Positions 1-8,947 of a DNA stretch of 64,000 nucleotides are shown piece by piece. Made by a program: the position numbers and the translations under genes. Source of the DNA: Polyangiaceae bacterium (lineage in GTDB: Bacteria > Myxococcota_A > Polyangia > Polyangiales > Polyangiaceae); assembly GCA_016719945.1 (NCBI GenBank), contig JADJYE010000007.1, positions 186,001 to 250,000 of the forward strand, given 5' to 3'. Every line of letters starts with the position of its first letter. The stretch's first letter is position 1. The notes below the pieces were generated by a model. The model saw only the letters and a program-made list of their open reading frames with translations, had not been told where the DNA came from and searched no databases.

Positions 1-11
1 TGTGCGCCCGC

Positions 12-386
12 ATGAGGCAACGGACCGAGGCGGCGCCGGAGCGCGCCGAGGCCGCGCGCGACGCGGCGCTCGAGGTCGCGGCGGCGCACGCCGACGAGGG
101 CAAGCGAGCGAAGCGCCGGCGCGGCGGCGAGGAGCTCCTCGGGCGACCGCTCGAGCTCGCGCGCGAGGAGCTCAAGCGCTTCTACAAGGACGACGAGGCG
201 ACCTGCTTCCGCCTGTTCTCGATCGAGGACAAGGCCGGCGAGCCGGTGCTGTTGCTCCAGGGCGACGTGAAGCGACGCAAGCTCGCGCCGGTGTGGGCCG
301 CGCGCCGCGCGGGCAAGACGACCGAGCGGATCGTCGACGACGCCGACCTCGGCGGCGCCGAGGCGCTCAAGGAGATCGCGCGCTGA
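12..386 (+). CDS. Hypothetical basic protein, possibly 5'-truncated by the window edge
   Basis: A 124-residue protein rich in Arg, Ala and Glu. The first third is low-complexity and probably helical (AAPERAEAARDAALEVAAAH). The second half (about residues 45-124) looks like a small folded domain with the segments ELKRFYKDDEATCFRLFSIED and EPVLLLQGDVKRRKLAP. The frame stays open to the window edge upstream of the ATG at 12, so the real gene may begin outside the window. It converges with the GMC oxidoreductase, and a strong inverted repeat lies between them. I do not recognise the family. Confidence 0.45.
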   Translation: MRQRTEAAPERAEAARDAALEVAAAHADEGKRAKRRRGGEELLGRPLELAREELKRFYKDDEATCFRLFSIEDKAGEPVLLLQGDVKRRKLAPVWAARRAGKTTERIVDDADLGGAEALKEIAR

Positions 387-423
387 CCCGGGGGGTGTCC
401 CTAGTTCACTTCGTAGGCCTCCG

Positions 424-455
424 TGGACTCCGTCCAGCACGCTGGACTCCGTCCA
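424..455. repeat. Two direct copies of a 13-base palindromic unit
   Basis: TGGACTCCGTCCA occurs at 424-436 and again at 443-455. Each copy is an inverted repeat (TGGAC and GTCCA around TCC). The copies lie just before the large hairpin at 465-526, so the intergenic region is unusually structured. Confidence 0.5.
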
Positions 456-464
456 CTCCGGCAC

Positions 465-526
465 GGCTCGGGGTTCGCCCGGCCCTCGCTCACGCTCGCA
501 AGTGAAGGCCGGGCAATCCCCGAGCC
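465..526. terminator. Long inverted repeat between convergent genes (bidirectional terminator or REP-like element)
   Basis: The arms at 465-484 and 507-526 pair over about 20 bp with two or three internal mismatches (GGCTCGGGG...CCCGGCC against GGCCGGGC..CCCCGAGCC), leaving a 22-base loop. There is no T-tract, so this is not a classical intrinsic terminator. The position between two convergent genes suits transcription termination or a dispersed palindromic repeat. Confidence 0.45.
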
Positions 527-581
527 TCACCCCGACCTATGTTCCACCCCCCTGATCTTGATGGGCCGACCTCCGGTCGGA

Positions 582-2114
582 CTACGACACCATGCGACGC
601 GCCATGCGCGTCGCGATGGTCATGATGGTCAGCTGCGGGTTCACGCCCAAGCTGGTGGGGACCACGCTGCCATCGACGACGTACAGGCCGCCCACGTCCC
701 ACGCCTTGCCGTCCGGATCGACGACCGAGCTCTTGGGATCGACGCCCATCCGCGCGCTGCCGAGCGGGTGTTGAGACGAGCACTCGAGCCGCATCGCCGG
801 CACGCCCTCGAGATCCATCGCGGAGAGCTCGTCGGCGGTGACGCCCTTCTGGCCAAGGATCGGCGGGAAGACCTCACGCGCCCCCGCAGCGAAGAACGCC
901 TCCGCCATGGTGCGGATGATGCGCGGGATCTTCGCCTTGTCGGCCGCCGCCATTCGGTACGTGACGATCGGCTCCCGCCCCGGGCCGCGACGGACCGTAC
1001 CGCCGCCCTCGTCGTGGATGAGGCCGCCGAACACGGCGAGGTGCGGGATGAGCTTGGCGCCGCGGGAGTGCTCCTCGCCGAAGCCAGGCATCGTCGCGGC
1101 CAGCACCCCCGGCGGGACGAACAGCCCCATCATCGTGATCCCCTCGGCCTCGAGGGTGCGGGTGTACGCGCTCTGCAGCGCCCCCTTCCAGCCGTCGATG
1201 CGCTCCTCGAAGCGGGCGAACATGCGGAACGCCGGGTGCAGCGTCATGTTGCGCCCGACCTGCCCCGAGCGGCGACCGACCCCGCTGCGCTCGAGCAGCA
1301 GGGGCGTGTGGTAAGCGCCGGCCGCCACCACGACCCGGCGCGCGCGCACCGAGATCTGCCCCTGGCGCGACAAGAAGCCGCCGTCGCGCTCGAGGATCCT
1401 TCCCTTCACCCCGACCGCGCGGCCGGACTCCACGACGATCTGGTCGACGAGGCAGTCGGAGAAGATCGTCGCGCCCGCGGCGACGGCCCTGGGCAGGTAG
1501 GTCATGTCGACGCTGAGCTTGGCGCCGTGGGGGCAGCCGAAGTTGCAGCGCCCGCAGCCGTTGCAGCCGCGCGTGTTGCGCCGCAAGGGCTCGATCGTGA
1601 GGCCGATCTTCTGCGCGCCCTCGGCGAAGCGCCTGGTGGAGAGCGAGCGCATCGACTCGGGCACCTCCTCCACCGAGATCGCGCGCTCCACCTCGTCGAA
1701 GTACGGGGCGAGGCGCTCGCTGGTGTAGTCGGCGAGCTCGAGGCGGTGAGACCACTCGTGCAGGACGTGCTCGGGCGTGCGGAAGCACACGCCGCCGGTC
1801 ACGATCGAGGAGCCGCCGACGGCGCGACCCATCGTCACGTTGATGGTCGGCGAACCGCCGACCCCCACCGCGACGGTCATGCCCCCGTCGCGCCAGGCGC
1901 GGCGCAGGTGCTGGCTCGGGCGCATCTTCTGGATCTCGGCGACCGGGACGTGCGGCCCCTCCTCCAGGATGACGACGCGCTCGCCGGCCTCCGCCAGGAT
2001 CGCGGCGACGACAGCGCCGCTCGCGCCCGAGCCGATCACGACCGCGTCCGCGTCGATATCGAGGTCACCCGCGTGGCGGCGGCCCTCACGCACCGGGGTG
2101 CTCACGATAGGCAT
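582..2114 (-). CDS. GMC-family FAD oxidoreductase with a Cys cluster
   Basis: A 510-residue glucose-methanol-choline family flavoenzyme. Such enzymes oxidise alcohols or sterols with bound FAD. The N-terminal dinucleotide-binding motif is AVVIGSGASGAVVA (residues about 24-37), followed by the GMC signature region GRAVGGSSIVTGG (about 95-107). The C-terminus carries the catalytic His in QHPLGSARM and the Asn in GVNPQLT. A Cys cluster, CNGCGRCNFGCPHGAK, sits near residues 184-199, as in a subgroup of bacterial GMC enzymes. The ATG at 2114 overlaps the end of an upstream 130-residue gene by 13 bases, so the two are probably co-translated. The substrate cannot be read from the sequence. Confidence 0.88.
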   Translation of the reverse strand: MPIVSTPVREGRRHAGDLDIDADAVVIGSGASGAVVAAILAEAGERVVILEEGPHVPVAEIQKMRPSQHLRRAWRDGGMTVAVGVGGSPTINVTMGRAVGGSSIVTGGVCFRTPEHVLHEWSHRLELADYTSERLAPYFDEVERAISVEEVPESMRSLSTRRFAEGAQKIGLTIEPLRRNTRGCNGCGRCNFGCPHGAKLSVDMTYLPRAVAAGATIFSDCLVDQIVVESGRAVGVKGRILERDGGFLSRQGQISVRARRVVVAAGAYHTPLLLERSGVGRRSGQVGRNMTLHPAFRMFARFEERIDGWKGALQSAYTRTLEAEGITMMGLFVPPGVLAATMPGFGEEHSRGAKLIPHLAVFGGLIHDEGGGTVRRGPGREPIVTYRMAAADKAKIPRIIRTMAEAFFAAGAREVFPPILGQKGVTADELSAMDLEGVPAMRLECSSQHPLGSARMGVDPKSSVVDPDGKAWDVGGLYVVDGSVVPTSLGVNPQLTIMTIATRMARRMVS

Positions 2115-2494
2115 GACAACCCCTCGTCAGACGGGCCGATCACGCCGGCGTCGCGCAGCGCTTCGGGGTGCTCGTAATACAGGATGGAGAGGATCGCCTT
2201 CACCGCGAGCAGCGGGAGCCCCGCAGGCGTGTGCTCGAGGGCGTCGAGGGCGCGGACCCGGTCGGCGAGCGACAAGCGAGACAGAGGAGGAGCTCTCCCT
2301 GCGAGCGGGGGCGCAGCCCACGACGCGACGAGCAGGCCGCCGACGAGGATCGCCCGCACGCGGGGGCCGGCTTGCTCGACGAAGTCCTCGAGCTCGCGCA
2401 TCAGCCAGTCGATGCGGTTGGAGGGAGGGGGCCCGCCGGCGTCGGCGAAGAGCGCCTCTGCGAACACGCGTGCGTCACGCAGCCAGAATGCCAC
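2102..2494 (-). CDS. Small hypothetical protein coupled to the GMC oxidoreductase
   Basis: A 130-residue protein whose end overlaps the start of the GMC oxidoreductase by 13 bases, so translational coupling is likely. It is helical, with a hydrophobic stretch around RAILVGGLLVASWAAPP (about residues 47-63) and a C-terminal segment LPLLAVKAILSILYYEHPEALRDAGV. By position it resembles the small accessory subunits found before some membrane-linked GMC dehydrogenases, but I do not see the motifs of gluconate dehydrogenase subunit 3. The assignment to the oxidoreductase is an inference from context only. Confidence 0.6.
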   Translation of the reverse strand: MAFWLRDARVFAEALFADAGGPPPSNRIDWLMRELEDFVEQAGPRVRAILVGGLLVASWAAPPLAGRAPPLSRLSLADRVRALDALEHTPAGLPLLAVKAILSILYYEHPEALRDAGVIGPSDEGLSCLS

Positions 2495-2512
2495 GGGCGC
2501 CCTTTACGACGC

Positions 2513-3571
2513 TCAGAACGGTGAGACGAGGAGTTTCTCGCGCACCGCCGAGGAGCAGCCGCTGCCACCGAGACCGCCGCAGAAGTCTTGATCGACCCAC
2601 GCTTGATCGCCGGGGAAGCCGATGACCGTGAGCTCGGTGACGAAGGGGAAGCTCTCCTCGCCGACGTTCACGAAGGGCATGAGCAGCGCGAAGTCGTCCG
2701 GGTCGGCCACGCGATCGGGGCCGCAGTCCTCGTCGAAGCAGGGGACCACCGAGATCCCCTCGCAGATCGCGATCGACGCGTACGTCGCGTGTTTGTTCGC
2801 CGACGGGAAGACGACCCAGCGCGGCTCGAGCAGCGCGGGGTCTACCTCGTAGCTGAGCTCGGCGAGATCGGCGCCCTCGAACACCCGCCCATGGTCGGTG
2901 ATCGTGCCTTCGTGCGCGGCGGTGTACGCCGCCGACAGGCGCGCCCCGCCAGGACCTCGCGCCGGGTCGTGCTCGAGCGCGACGACGACCCGCTCGCTGT
3001 CGCCGTTGTGAGACGTGAAGCCGCCGCAGCTGCCGTAGTCCTTCGAGTAGCCGAGCATCGTGTACACGTGCACCCGACCGTCTACGGGCGCGACCCGCCC
3101 GACGATTCCGGTCATCGCCGTGGCGTCGGAGACGAGCTGCTCCTCCTCGTCGAGGACCAGCGTCGGGCGGAGGCGGTCGAGCACGACGTCCTCCCACGCG
3201 TCGACGAGGCCGTCCTGGTCTGCGTCGGCGCACGGGGCGCCGTTCACGAGTGCGCACGCCTCCGGTGAAGAGGGGAGGTTCGTCTCGAGCACGAGCACCG
3301 CACCGTCCAGGGAGGTGTGGACCTCCAGGGTGAAGCCGGCCTCGCCGCCGACCCCGCCGCCCCCTGCGCTTGTGCCACCGCCCCCTGCGCTCGCAACACC
3401 GACGCCACCGGCTCCCACGCTGGAGCCGCCCGACGAGGTCGACTGCGAGCCACCAGCGCCGCCCTCTCCCGCTCCGGCCCCACCCGCGCCGCCGGTGGGC
3501 GGCGCGTCGTCGGAGCAGCCCACCAGGAGCAGCGCGGAGACGGCGAGGGCGCGCACCATGCCTCGAGACAT
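2513..3571 (-). CDS. Lipoprotein with Gly-rich linker and Vps62-like domain
   Basis: A 352-residue predicted lipoprotein. The signal peptide MVRALAVSALLLVGC gives a lipobox LLVGC ending at about residue 19. A Gly/Ala/Ser linker follows (residues 25-75), then a folded domain. The domain contains DADQDGLVDAWEDVVLDRLRP (an EF-hand-like DxDxDG loop), AAYTAAHEGTITDHG and FPSANKHATYASIAICEG. The HEG and KHATYAS pieces recall the Vps62/DUF946 family, where a His-containing Ser-His-Ala-x-Tyr motif is conserved. Cys residues near the C-terminus (CGGLGGSGC) may form disulfides. It probably sits on the outer membrane or cell surface. The function is unknown. Confidence 0.75.
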   Translation of the reverse strand: MSRGMVRALAVSALLLVGCSDDAPPTGGAGGAGAGEGGAGGSQSTSSGGSSVGAGGVGVASAGGGGTSAGGGGVGGEAGFTLEVHTSLDGAVLVLETNLPSSPEACALVNGAPCADADQDGLVDAWEDVVLDRLRPTLVLDEEEQLVSDATAMTGIVGRVAPVDGRVHVYTMLGYSKDYGSCGGFTSHNGDSERVVVALEHDPARGPGGARLSAAYTAAHEGTITDHGRVFEGADLAELSYEVDPALLEPRWVVFPSANKHATYASIAICEGISVVPCFDEDCGPDRVADPDDFALLMPFVNVGEESFPFVTELTVIGFPGDQAWVDQDFCGGLGGSGCSSAVREKLLVSPF

Positions 3572-3590
3572 AGCACGCGCCCGGGGGGCG

Positions 3591-3866
3591 CTACTTCTTC
3601 GCCGCGTCGGGCGCCGCTGACCCTGCGGGCGCGCCGCTGCTGGCCGGCTGCGCCGAGCCTGCGGGCTCCTCTTTCTTCTCTTCCTTCTTCTCTTCTTTCT
3701 TCTCCTCCTTCTTCACGTCGGCTGAGGCGGTCGACGAAGGCTTCGGCCCCCCGCTCCCCTGCGCGCTGGCGGTCGCGGACCCGGCCTGCGGAGCGTCCGA
3801 CGGACAACCGGCGAGGAAGGACAACGTGACGAGCGCGGACACGAGCGTGGCGGACAAACGGATCAT
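3591..3866 (-). CDS. Small lipoprotein with (KKEE)n charged repeat
   Basis: A 91-residue predicted lipoprotein. I chose the ATG at 3866 because a GGGAGAGG ribosome-binding site precedes it and the signal peptide MIRLSATLVSALVTLSFLAGC starts there; longer readings upstream lack a signal. After the lipobox Cys there is Ser/Ala/Gly-rich sequence, then a strongly charged run DVKKEEKKEEKKEEKKEE (about residues 52-69) and a Pro/Ser/Ala tail. No folded domain is visible. Such proteins are common in myxobacteria as surface spacers. The repeat is encoded by a CTTCTT-rich tract that could vary in length by slippage. Confidence 0.7.
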   Translation of the reverse strand: MIRLSATLVSALVTLSFLAGCPSDAPQAGSATASAQGSGGPKPSSTASADVKKEEKKEEKKEEKKEEPAGSAQPASSGAPAGSAAPDAAKK

Positions 3867-4103
3867 GGTCGTACCTCTCCCATCGCGCGGCCGGGGCCGC
3901 GCGCGAAACACCAGCATTGGCGCCCGGGAACCCCCAGGGCGTCGCAGCTTCCGCCGAGCACGGCGGCCTCGCTGCAAGGACCAATCTGCGATCCGCGCGG
4001 CGCGCCGCCAGTCAATCGATGCAATTCATCGTCGCGGCGCGCCCGCGATTTCGACGATCGTAACCGCGCTGTCGCGATCGTCAGAGACTTGTCACGCCTC
4101 GCC

Positions 4104-5669
4104 TCAGTTGACCCGCCGGAGGACGAAATTGCCCGCGTCGAAGACGAACAGGGACGACGAGGGGTGGTGGTACGCGATGCTGAACGGCCCCGAGAAGAGC
4201 GCCGCCGTCCCCACTCCCTCTGCGTAGCCGCCGGTGGGCGGGTTGGCGCCGCACGAGCAGTCGATCTGGCAGGCCGCGTACGTGCCGAGCATCGTGCTGA
4301 CGACGCCGGTCGCAGCCACCGCCTGACGGACGGTGTGCGCGTTGAACTCGACCCAATAGAGGCTCGTGCCGTCCGAGGTCATCCCGCGCGGCCGGTGGAC
4401 GGCGGCGGCGGCGCCGGTGCCGTCGACGTAGCCGCAGGCGCCGCTGCCGGCGAACGTCTTCACCTCCGTCGTGACCGTGTTGTAGGAGCGGATCTGGTTG
4501 CCGTTGGTGTCCGCGATGTACAGGACGCCCGACCCGTCGGAGGCCATGTAGCGCGGGCTGATGAAGCGCGCGGCCGCGCCCAGCCCGTCGACCTGCCCGG
4601 TCATGTACGCCGCACCCGCGAGGGTGGTGACGTCCCCCGTCGCAGGGTCGAAGCGTCGAAGCGTCGAAGCGCTGCCGTCGACCAGGTAGACGTAGCCATT
4701 GAAGTACGTCAGCCCGCGGATGCCATCGAATTGAACCGCTGCGCCATTGCCATCCATGTACCCCTGCGTGCCGGAGCCTACCGCGGTGGTCACCGCGTAC
4801 GGCGGCGTGAGGGACACCTCGCGGATCACGTGGTTCGCGCCGTCCGCCACCCATAGCCGAGCGCCGTCCGTCGTAATGGCCTCGACGCTCCCGAACCGGG
4901 CGCTCAAGCCCGTGGGGTTGTCGACGTAGCCCGCGCTACCGCCCGCGAGGGTCGTCACCAGCGCGGTCTGGACGTTGACGCTGCGCACCGTCTGGTTGCC
5001 CTCTTGGGTGATGAACAGGTGGGTCGCGTTGACGGTCATGGTGCCCGCGCCCGAGAAGCGCGCCGCGCCGCCGATGCCGTCCGTCACCCCGCCCTGCCCA
5101 GCCGCGCCGGCGAAGAGCGTGGTCGTGTTCGCGAAGTTGCACGTCGGGTTGCAGCCGTCGCCGTTCGTCGCGTTGCTGTCGTCGCAGACCTCGCTCGACT
5201 CCTGCAGGCCATTGCCGCACGTCGCGCCGACCAGCTCGAACTGGCAGGTCGAGCTGCAGCCGTCGCCGTTCACCGTGTTGTCGTCGTCGCACTCCTCGTC
5301 GTTGACGAGGTCGAGCGTCCCGTCCCCGCAGGTCGGCGCGGCCTCGAGCCTGCAGAACGAGTCGCAGCCGTCGCCGTCGACGGCGTTGCCGTCGTCACAC
5401 TCCTCGCCGTTGCCGAGATCGACGTTGGAGTCGCCGCAGGTGACCGGCGGCATCCCACCCGCGCCGCCGTCCCCTCCCGAGCCACCCGCGCCGCCCGTAG
5501 CGCCGCCGCCGACGCCCCCTCCGCCGCCGTCATCGCTCCCGCCGCCGCCCGCGGCCCCCGCCCCTCCGGCGCCCGACCCGCCCCCGCCGGTCTGGTTGAA
5601 GACGTCGTCCGACGAGTCTCCACACGCCCCGAGCACGAGAATCGCAGCCCCGATCGCAAAGCTCTTCAT
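4104..5669 (-). CDS. Lipoprotein with DUF4215 Cys-rich repeats and an NHL-like beta-propeller
   Basis: A 521-residue predicted surface lipoprotein starting at the ATG at 5669, where the signal peptide MKSFAIGAAILVLGACG begins. After a Gly-rich linker come three Cys-rich repeats of the myxobacterial DUF4215 type, for example CGDGTLDLVNDEECDD and NGDGCSSTC (about residues 78-180). A long repeat region follows, with NHL-propeller-like units such as LWVADGANHVIREVSL, LYIADTNGNQIRSYN and YLVDGSASTLRRF, each about 50-60 residues. NHL propellers are binding platforms, and the ligand here is unknown. The gene stands alone between another lipoprotein and the ABC export operon. Confidence 0.85.
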   Translation of the reverse strand: MKSFAIGAAILVLGACGDSSDDVFNQTGGGGSGAGGAGAAGGGGSDDGGGGGVGGGATGGAGGSGGDGGAGGMPPVTCGDSNVDLGNGEECDDGNAVDGDGCDSFCRLEAAPTCGDGTLDLVNDEECDDDNTVNGDGCSSTCQFELVGATCGNGLQESSEVCDDSNATNGDGCNPTCNFANTTTLFAGAAGQGGVTDGIGGAARFSGAGTMTVNATHLFITQEGNQTVRSVNVQTALVTTLAGGSAGYVDNPTGLSARFGSVEAITTDGARLWVADGANHVIREVSLTPPYAVTTAVGSGTQGYMDGNGAAVQFDGIRGLTYFNGYVYLVDGSASTLRRFDPATGDVTTLAGAAYMTGQVDGLGAAARFISPRYMASDGSGVLYIADTNGNQIRSYNTVTTEVKTFAGSGACGYVDGTGAAAAVHRPRGMTSDGTSLYWVEFNAHTVRQAVAATGVVSTMLGTYAACQIDCSCGANPPTGGYAEGVGTAALFSGPFSIAYHHPSSSLFVFDAGNFVLRRVN

Positions 5670-5745
5670 GTCGACCTCCGAAGCCAAGAACGCCAACCGC
5701 CCAGCGTACGGCCCAGGGGCGGGCGTTGAACAGCCTCGCCGCACC

Positions 5746-6885
5746 TCACCCGAGCGCGCGTTTGAAGCGCACCACCGCCAGCGCCATGAAGGCGATCGCC
5801 AGCCCTGCGAGGTGGGCCAGGGGGCGGGCGATGTCCTCGAGGCCAGCTCCTCGCAGCAGGATCGAGCGCAAGATCTCGATGTAGTAGCGCGCAGGGTTCA
5901 CCCAGGTGATGGGCTGCACCCACCCCGGCATCGCCTCGACCGGGGTCATCATCCCCGACAGCAGAATGGCTGGGAGGATGATGAAGAAGGCGCCCATCAG
6001 CGCCTGCTGCTGGGTCCTCGAGAGCGCCCCGACCACCAGCCCGAGCCCCAGGGTGCTCGTGAGGTACACGACCGCCGAGAGCATGAGCACCGGGATGGGT
6101 CCGCGCAGGGGGACGTCGAAGACGACGTTTCCCACCACCAAGATCACCGCCTGATCGAGCAGTCCGAAGATGGCGTACGGGATGGTCTTCCCGGCCATCA
6201 ACACCATGGGGTGGATGGGCGTCACGAGCAGCTGCTCCATCGTGCCCACCTCCCGCTCCCTCGCTAGGCCCATCGCCGTGATGATCGCCGTCACGATCAG
6301 CAGGATGGACGCGCCCGTCGCAGGCACGATGTACACACGGCTCTTGAGCGAAGGGTTGTAGAGCAACCTCGGCTCCAAGGTGACCCGCGGCGCGCGCCCC
6401 GCCGAGGCCGGCAGACGCGCGAGCGCCTCCCGCAGGGAGACGCGCGACGCGTACTGCTCGAGCGCCGCGCTCGCGGCGACGCTGCCCGTAGGGTCGGAGC
6501 CGTCGACCAGGACCTGGAGGGCCACCGGCACGCCGGCCTCGACGTCCCGACCGAACCCTCGCGGGATCACCAGCGCCACCGTCGCGTCGTTGGAGCGGAG
6601 CGCGTCCATCGCCTCGTCGACGGTGGCTACGTCCCGCGTGACGAAGGTGCCCTCCGCAGAGAGGCCGCGGGCGAGCTCGCGGCTCCGCGCGCTCCTGTCG
6701 TCGTCGACGATCACCGTGTGGGCGCGTTGCAGCTCCAGGTTCGCGGCGAAGCCGAGCAGCGTGAGCTGCACGATGGGGATCGCCAGGACGACCGCCATCA
6801 TGCGCTTGTCCCGTAGGGCCTGGAGCAGCTCCTTGCGGATCAGCGCGAAGAGGGTCGACAGGGCGCTCGCGGCTCCCGGGCTCAA
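5746..6885 (-). CDS. ABC-2 type transporter permease (YbhR-like), last gene of the efflux operon
   Basis: A 379-residue ABC-2 permease. The TTG start at 6885 overlaps the TGA stop of the preceding permease (TTGA); no ATG lies nearer the conserved N-terminus, ALSTLFALIRKELLQALRDK. The layout is that of the YbhS/YbhR family: one N-terminal membrane segment (about residues 25-45), a large periplasmic domain (TVIVDDDRSARSRELARGL, RLLYNPSLKSRVYIVPA), then five C-terminal membrane segments. The motif EREVGTMEQLLVTPI is typical. It should pair with the other permease to form the membrane channel of an HlyD-ABC exporter. The substrate is unknown. Confidence 0.88.
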   Translation of the reverse strand: MSPGAASALSTLFALIRKELLQALRDKRMMAVVLAIPIVQLTLLGFAANLELQRAHTVIVDDDRSARSRELARGLSAEGTFVTRDVATVDEAMDALRSNDATVALVIPRGFGRDVEAGVPVALQVLVDGSDPTGSVAASAALEQYASRVSLREALARLPASAGRAPRVTLEPRLLYNPSLKSRVYIVPATGASILLIVTAIITAMGLAREREVGTMEQLLVTPIHPMVLMAGKTIPYAIFGLLDQAVILVVGNVVFDVPLRGPIPVLMLSAVVYLTSTLGLGLVVGALSRTQQQALMGAFFIILPAILLSGMMTPVEAMPGWVQPITWVNPARYYIEILRSILLRGAGLEDIARPLAHLAGLAIAFMALAVVRFKRALG

Positions 6886-8018
6886 GCGACCCTCCTGCGG
6901 AAGCGCGCCGTGGAGATCGCGATGACCACGACCGAGAACACGGCGAGCGAGAGCGCGTCGCGCTGGAGGTCCTTGGCGCCCACGTCGCGCAGCAGGATGC
7001 CTCGCACCGCATGCATGAAATGGCGCGCTGGCAGGACGTTCGAGATCACCTGCAGCGGACGCGGCATGTTGTCGATCGGCAGGATGAACCCCGACAGCAG
7101 GATCGCCGGCAGCATGGACGTCATCGCCGCGACCTGCGTGGCGACCATTTGGTTCTTGGTGACCACGCTGATGAGCAGCCCCTGTCCGAGCCCAGCGACG
7201 ATGAACAGCGCCGACAGCGCCAAGAGGAGCAGCATCGACCCGCGGATCGGCACGTCGAAGGCCCAGGTGCCCGCCGCGAGCACGAGCAGCAGCTGCAACA
7301 TGGCGACCCCCGAATACGGCACGAGCTTGCCGATGACGATCTCCAGCCGGCGCACCGGCGTCGCGAAGAGCTGCTCCATGCTGCCCCGCTCCCACTCGCG
7401 CGCGACCGTGAGGGCCGTGAGCAGGACCGACATCATCGCCTGAATGACCACGACCAGGCCCGGCACGAGGAAGAGCGCCGATCTCGAGCTCGGGTTGTAC
7501 AGCGCGCGCACGCGGGCCTCGATGGCCTCGGGCGCTTCTCCGAGCTCAGCGCGCGTGAGGTCGCGGTTGACGGTGACGGCGAACCGGCTCGCGGAGGCCT
7601 GCACCGTCGTCGCCGTCGAGTTGTCCCCGGCGTCGACCAGGAGCTGCACCGTGGCCGTCTCTCCCCGCGCGAGCGAGGCCCCGAAGCCGCGAGGCACCAC
7701 GACGCCCACGCTGGCCTCGCGGCGGCGCAGCATCGGCTCGATCTCGTCGGCGCGGTCGACCGTGGCCCGGCGCTCCAGGGTGCGACCCGAGAGCAGCCTG
7801 GCGACGACCTCCCGGCTCTGGGGGGTGCGGTCCTCGTCGGCGACGACGACGGGGATGTGGTCGACGTCGAAGGTGACCGCGTAGCCGAACAAGGCCAGCA
7901 TGATGAGCGGCATCCCAATGGCGAAGGCGAGCGTCCCTGGGTCGCGCAGGATGTGCATGACCTCCTTCAGCGCAATGGCGCCGACGCGACGGAGCGCCGC
8001 CGCCGCGCGCCGCCTCAC
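6882..8018 (-). CDS. ABC-2 type transporter permease (YbhS-like)
   Basis: A 378-residue permease of the same family as the downstream gene. The GTG start at 8018 overlaps the stop of the upstream ATPase (GTGA). The protein begins with an Arg-rich leader and the segment ALKEVMHILRDPGTLAFAIG, then one membrane helix, a periplasmic domain with RVRALYNPSSRSALFLVPG, and C-terminal helices. The motif EWERGSMEQLFATPVRRLE matches the second permease closely, so the two probably arose by duplication and work as a heterodimer. A longer in-frame reading upstream is only the shadow of the ATPase gene. Confidence 0.88.
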   Translation of the reverse strand: MRRRAAAALRRVGAIALKEVMHILRDPGTLAFAIGMPLIMLALFGYAVTFDVDHIPVVVADEDRTPQSREVVARLLSGRTLERRATVDRADEIEPMLRRREASVGVVVPRGFGASLARGETATVQLLVDAGDNSTATTVQASASRFAVTVNRDLTRAELGEAPEAIEARVRALYNPSSRSALFLVPGLVVVIQAMMSVLLTALTVAREWERGSMEQLFATPVRRLEIVIGKLVPYSGVAMLQLLLVLAAGTWAFDVPIRGSMLLLLALSALFIVAGLGQGLLISVVTKNQMVATQVAAMTSMLPAILLSGFILPIDNMPRPLQVISNVLPARHFMHAVRGILLRDVGAKDLQRDALSLAVFSVVVIAISTARFRRRVA

Positions 8019-8947
8019 GCGGCCACTCTCCCGGCGACCGCGAGGAACACGTCCTCGAGGGTCGCGGAGATCTCCTCGGCGCTCGGATCCTGCGCGCCGC
8101 CCGCGCGGGCAGCGGCCTCGAGGGCGACCCCTCCGGGGGCGTCGTCGGCGCAACGCACGTGGAGCCCGGCGCCGAACGGCTCCACGGCCCGCACCCAGGG
8201 GAGCGCCGATATCGCCTCCCGAGGCAGCCGCCGGCCGCGCAGCGCGAAGGTGCGGCCAGGCACGAACGAGCGCTTGAGGCCGCTCGGGGTGTCGAGGGCG
8301 ACGAGCCTGCCGTCGACCATCATCCCGACGCGCCCGCAATACTCGGCCTCGTCCATGTAATGAGTCGTCACGAAGACGGTCGTCCCGGACGCCGCGAGCC
8401 TGCGAATGATGCGCCAGAAGTTGCGTCGCGCCTCGGGGTCCACGCCGGCGGTCGGCTCGTCCAGGAACACGATCGAGGGTGCGTGGATGAGCGACGTCGC
8501 GAGGGCGAGCCGCTGGCGCGTCCCGCCCGGGAGCGCGCCGGCGGGCCGAGGGTCGCTCGGCGAGAGCCCAACTTCGCCGAGCAGCGCTCTCGCGCGCTCG
8601 AGCCGGGCTCGCCTGGGGATGCGGTAGGCTCCGCCGAAGAAGTCCAGGTTCTCCAGCGCGGAGAGGTCTGGGTAGAGCGAGAACTTCTGCGACATGTAGC
8701 CGACCGACATGCGCACACCGTCGGGGTCTCGCGCGACGTCGTGGCCTGCCACCATCGCCTGCCCCTCGCTCGGCGCGAGCAGCCCGCACAGGATCCTGAT
8801 GGTCGTGGACTTCCCTGCCCCGTTCGCCCCCAGGTAGCCGAAGATCTCGCCGCGCTGGACCGTGAAAGAGACGCCTCGGACCGCGGTGAAGTCGCCGAAC
8901 CGCTTGACCAAGCCGCGCGCCTCGAGGACCCCCGAGCCGGGGCTCAT
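8015..8947 (-). CDS. ABC transporter ATP-binding protein (second of two)
   Basis: A 310-residue nucleotide-binding subunit. Walker A is GANGAGKSTT (about residues 41-50) and Walker B is IVFLDEPTAGVDP (about 159-171), followed by the switch His in VFVTTHYMDEAEYCG. The ABC signature is degenerate, ALPGGTRQRLALA in place of LSGGQ. The start ATG at 8947 overlaps the stop of the first ATPase (ATGA). In E. coli the YbhF protein carries two ATPase domains in one chain; here they are two overlapping genes. It should energise the two ABC-2 permeases encoded downstream. Confidence 0.92.
   Translation of the reverse strand: MSPGSGVLEARGLVKRFGDFTAVRGVSFTVQRGEIFGYLGANGAGKSTTIRILCGLLAPSEGQAMVAGHDVARDPDGVRMSVGYMSQKFSLYPDLSALENLDFFGGAYRIPRRARLERARALLGEVGLSPSDPRPAGALPGGTRQRLALATSLIHAPSIVFLDEPTAGVDPEARRNFWRIIRRLAASGTTVFVTTHYMDEAEYCGRVGMMVDGRLVALDTPSGLKRSFVPGRTFALRGRRLPREAISALPWVRAVEPFGAGLHVRCADDAPGGVALEAAARAGGAQDPSAEEISATLEDVFLAVAGRVAA

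Noticed and set aside
423..2177. Long plus-strand reading of 584 codons
   Set aside because: It is antisense to the GMC oxidoreductase; the translation is His/Arg/Ala noise typical of the opposite strand of high-GC genes.
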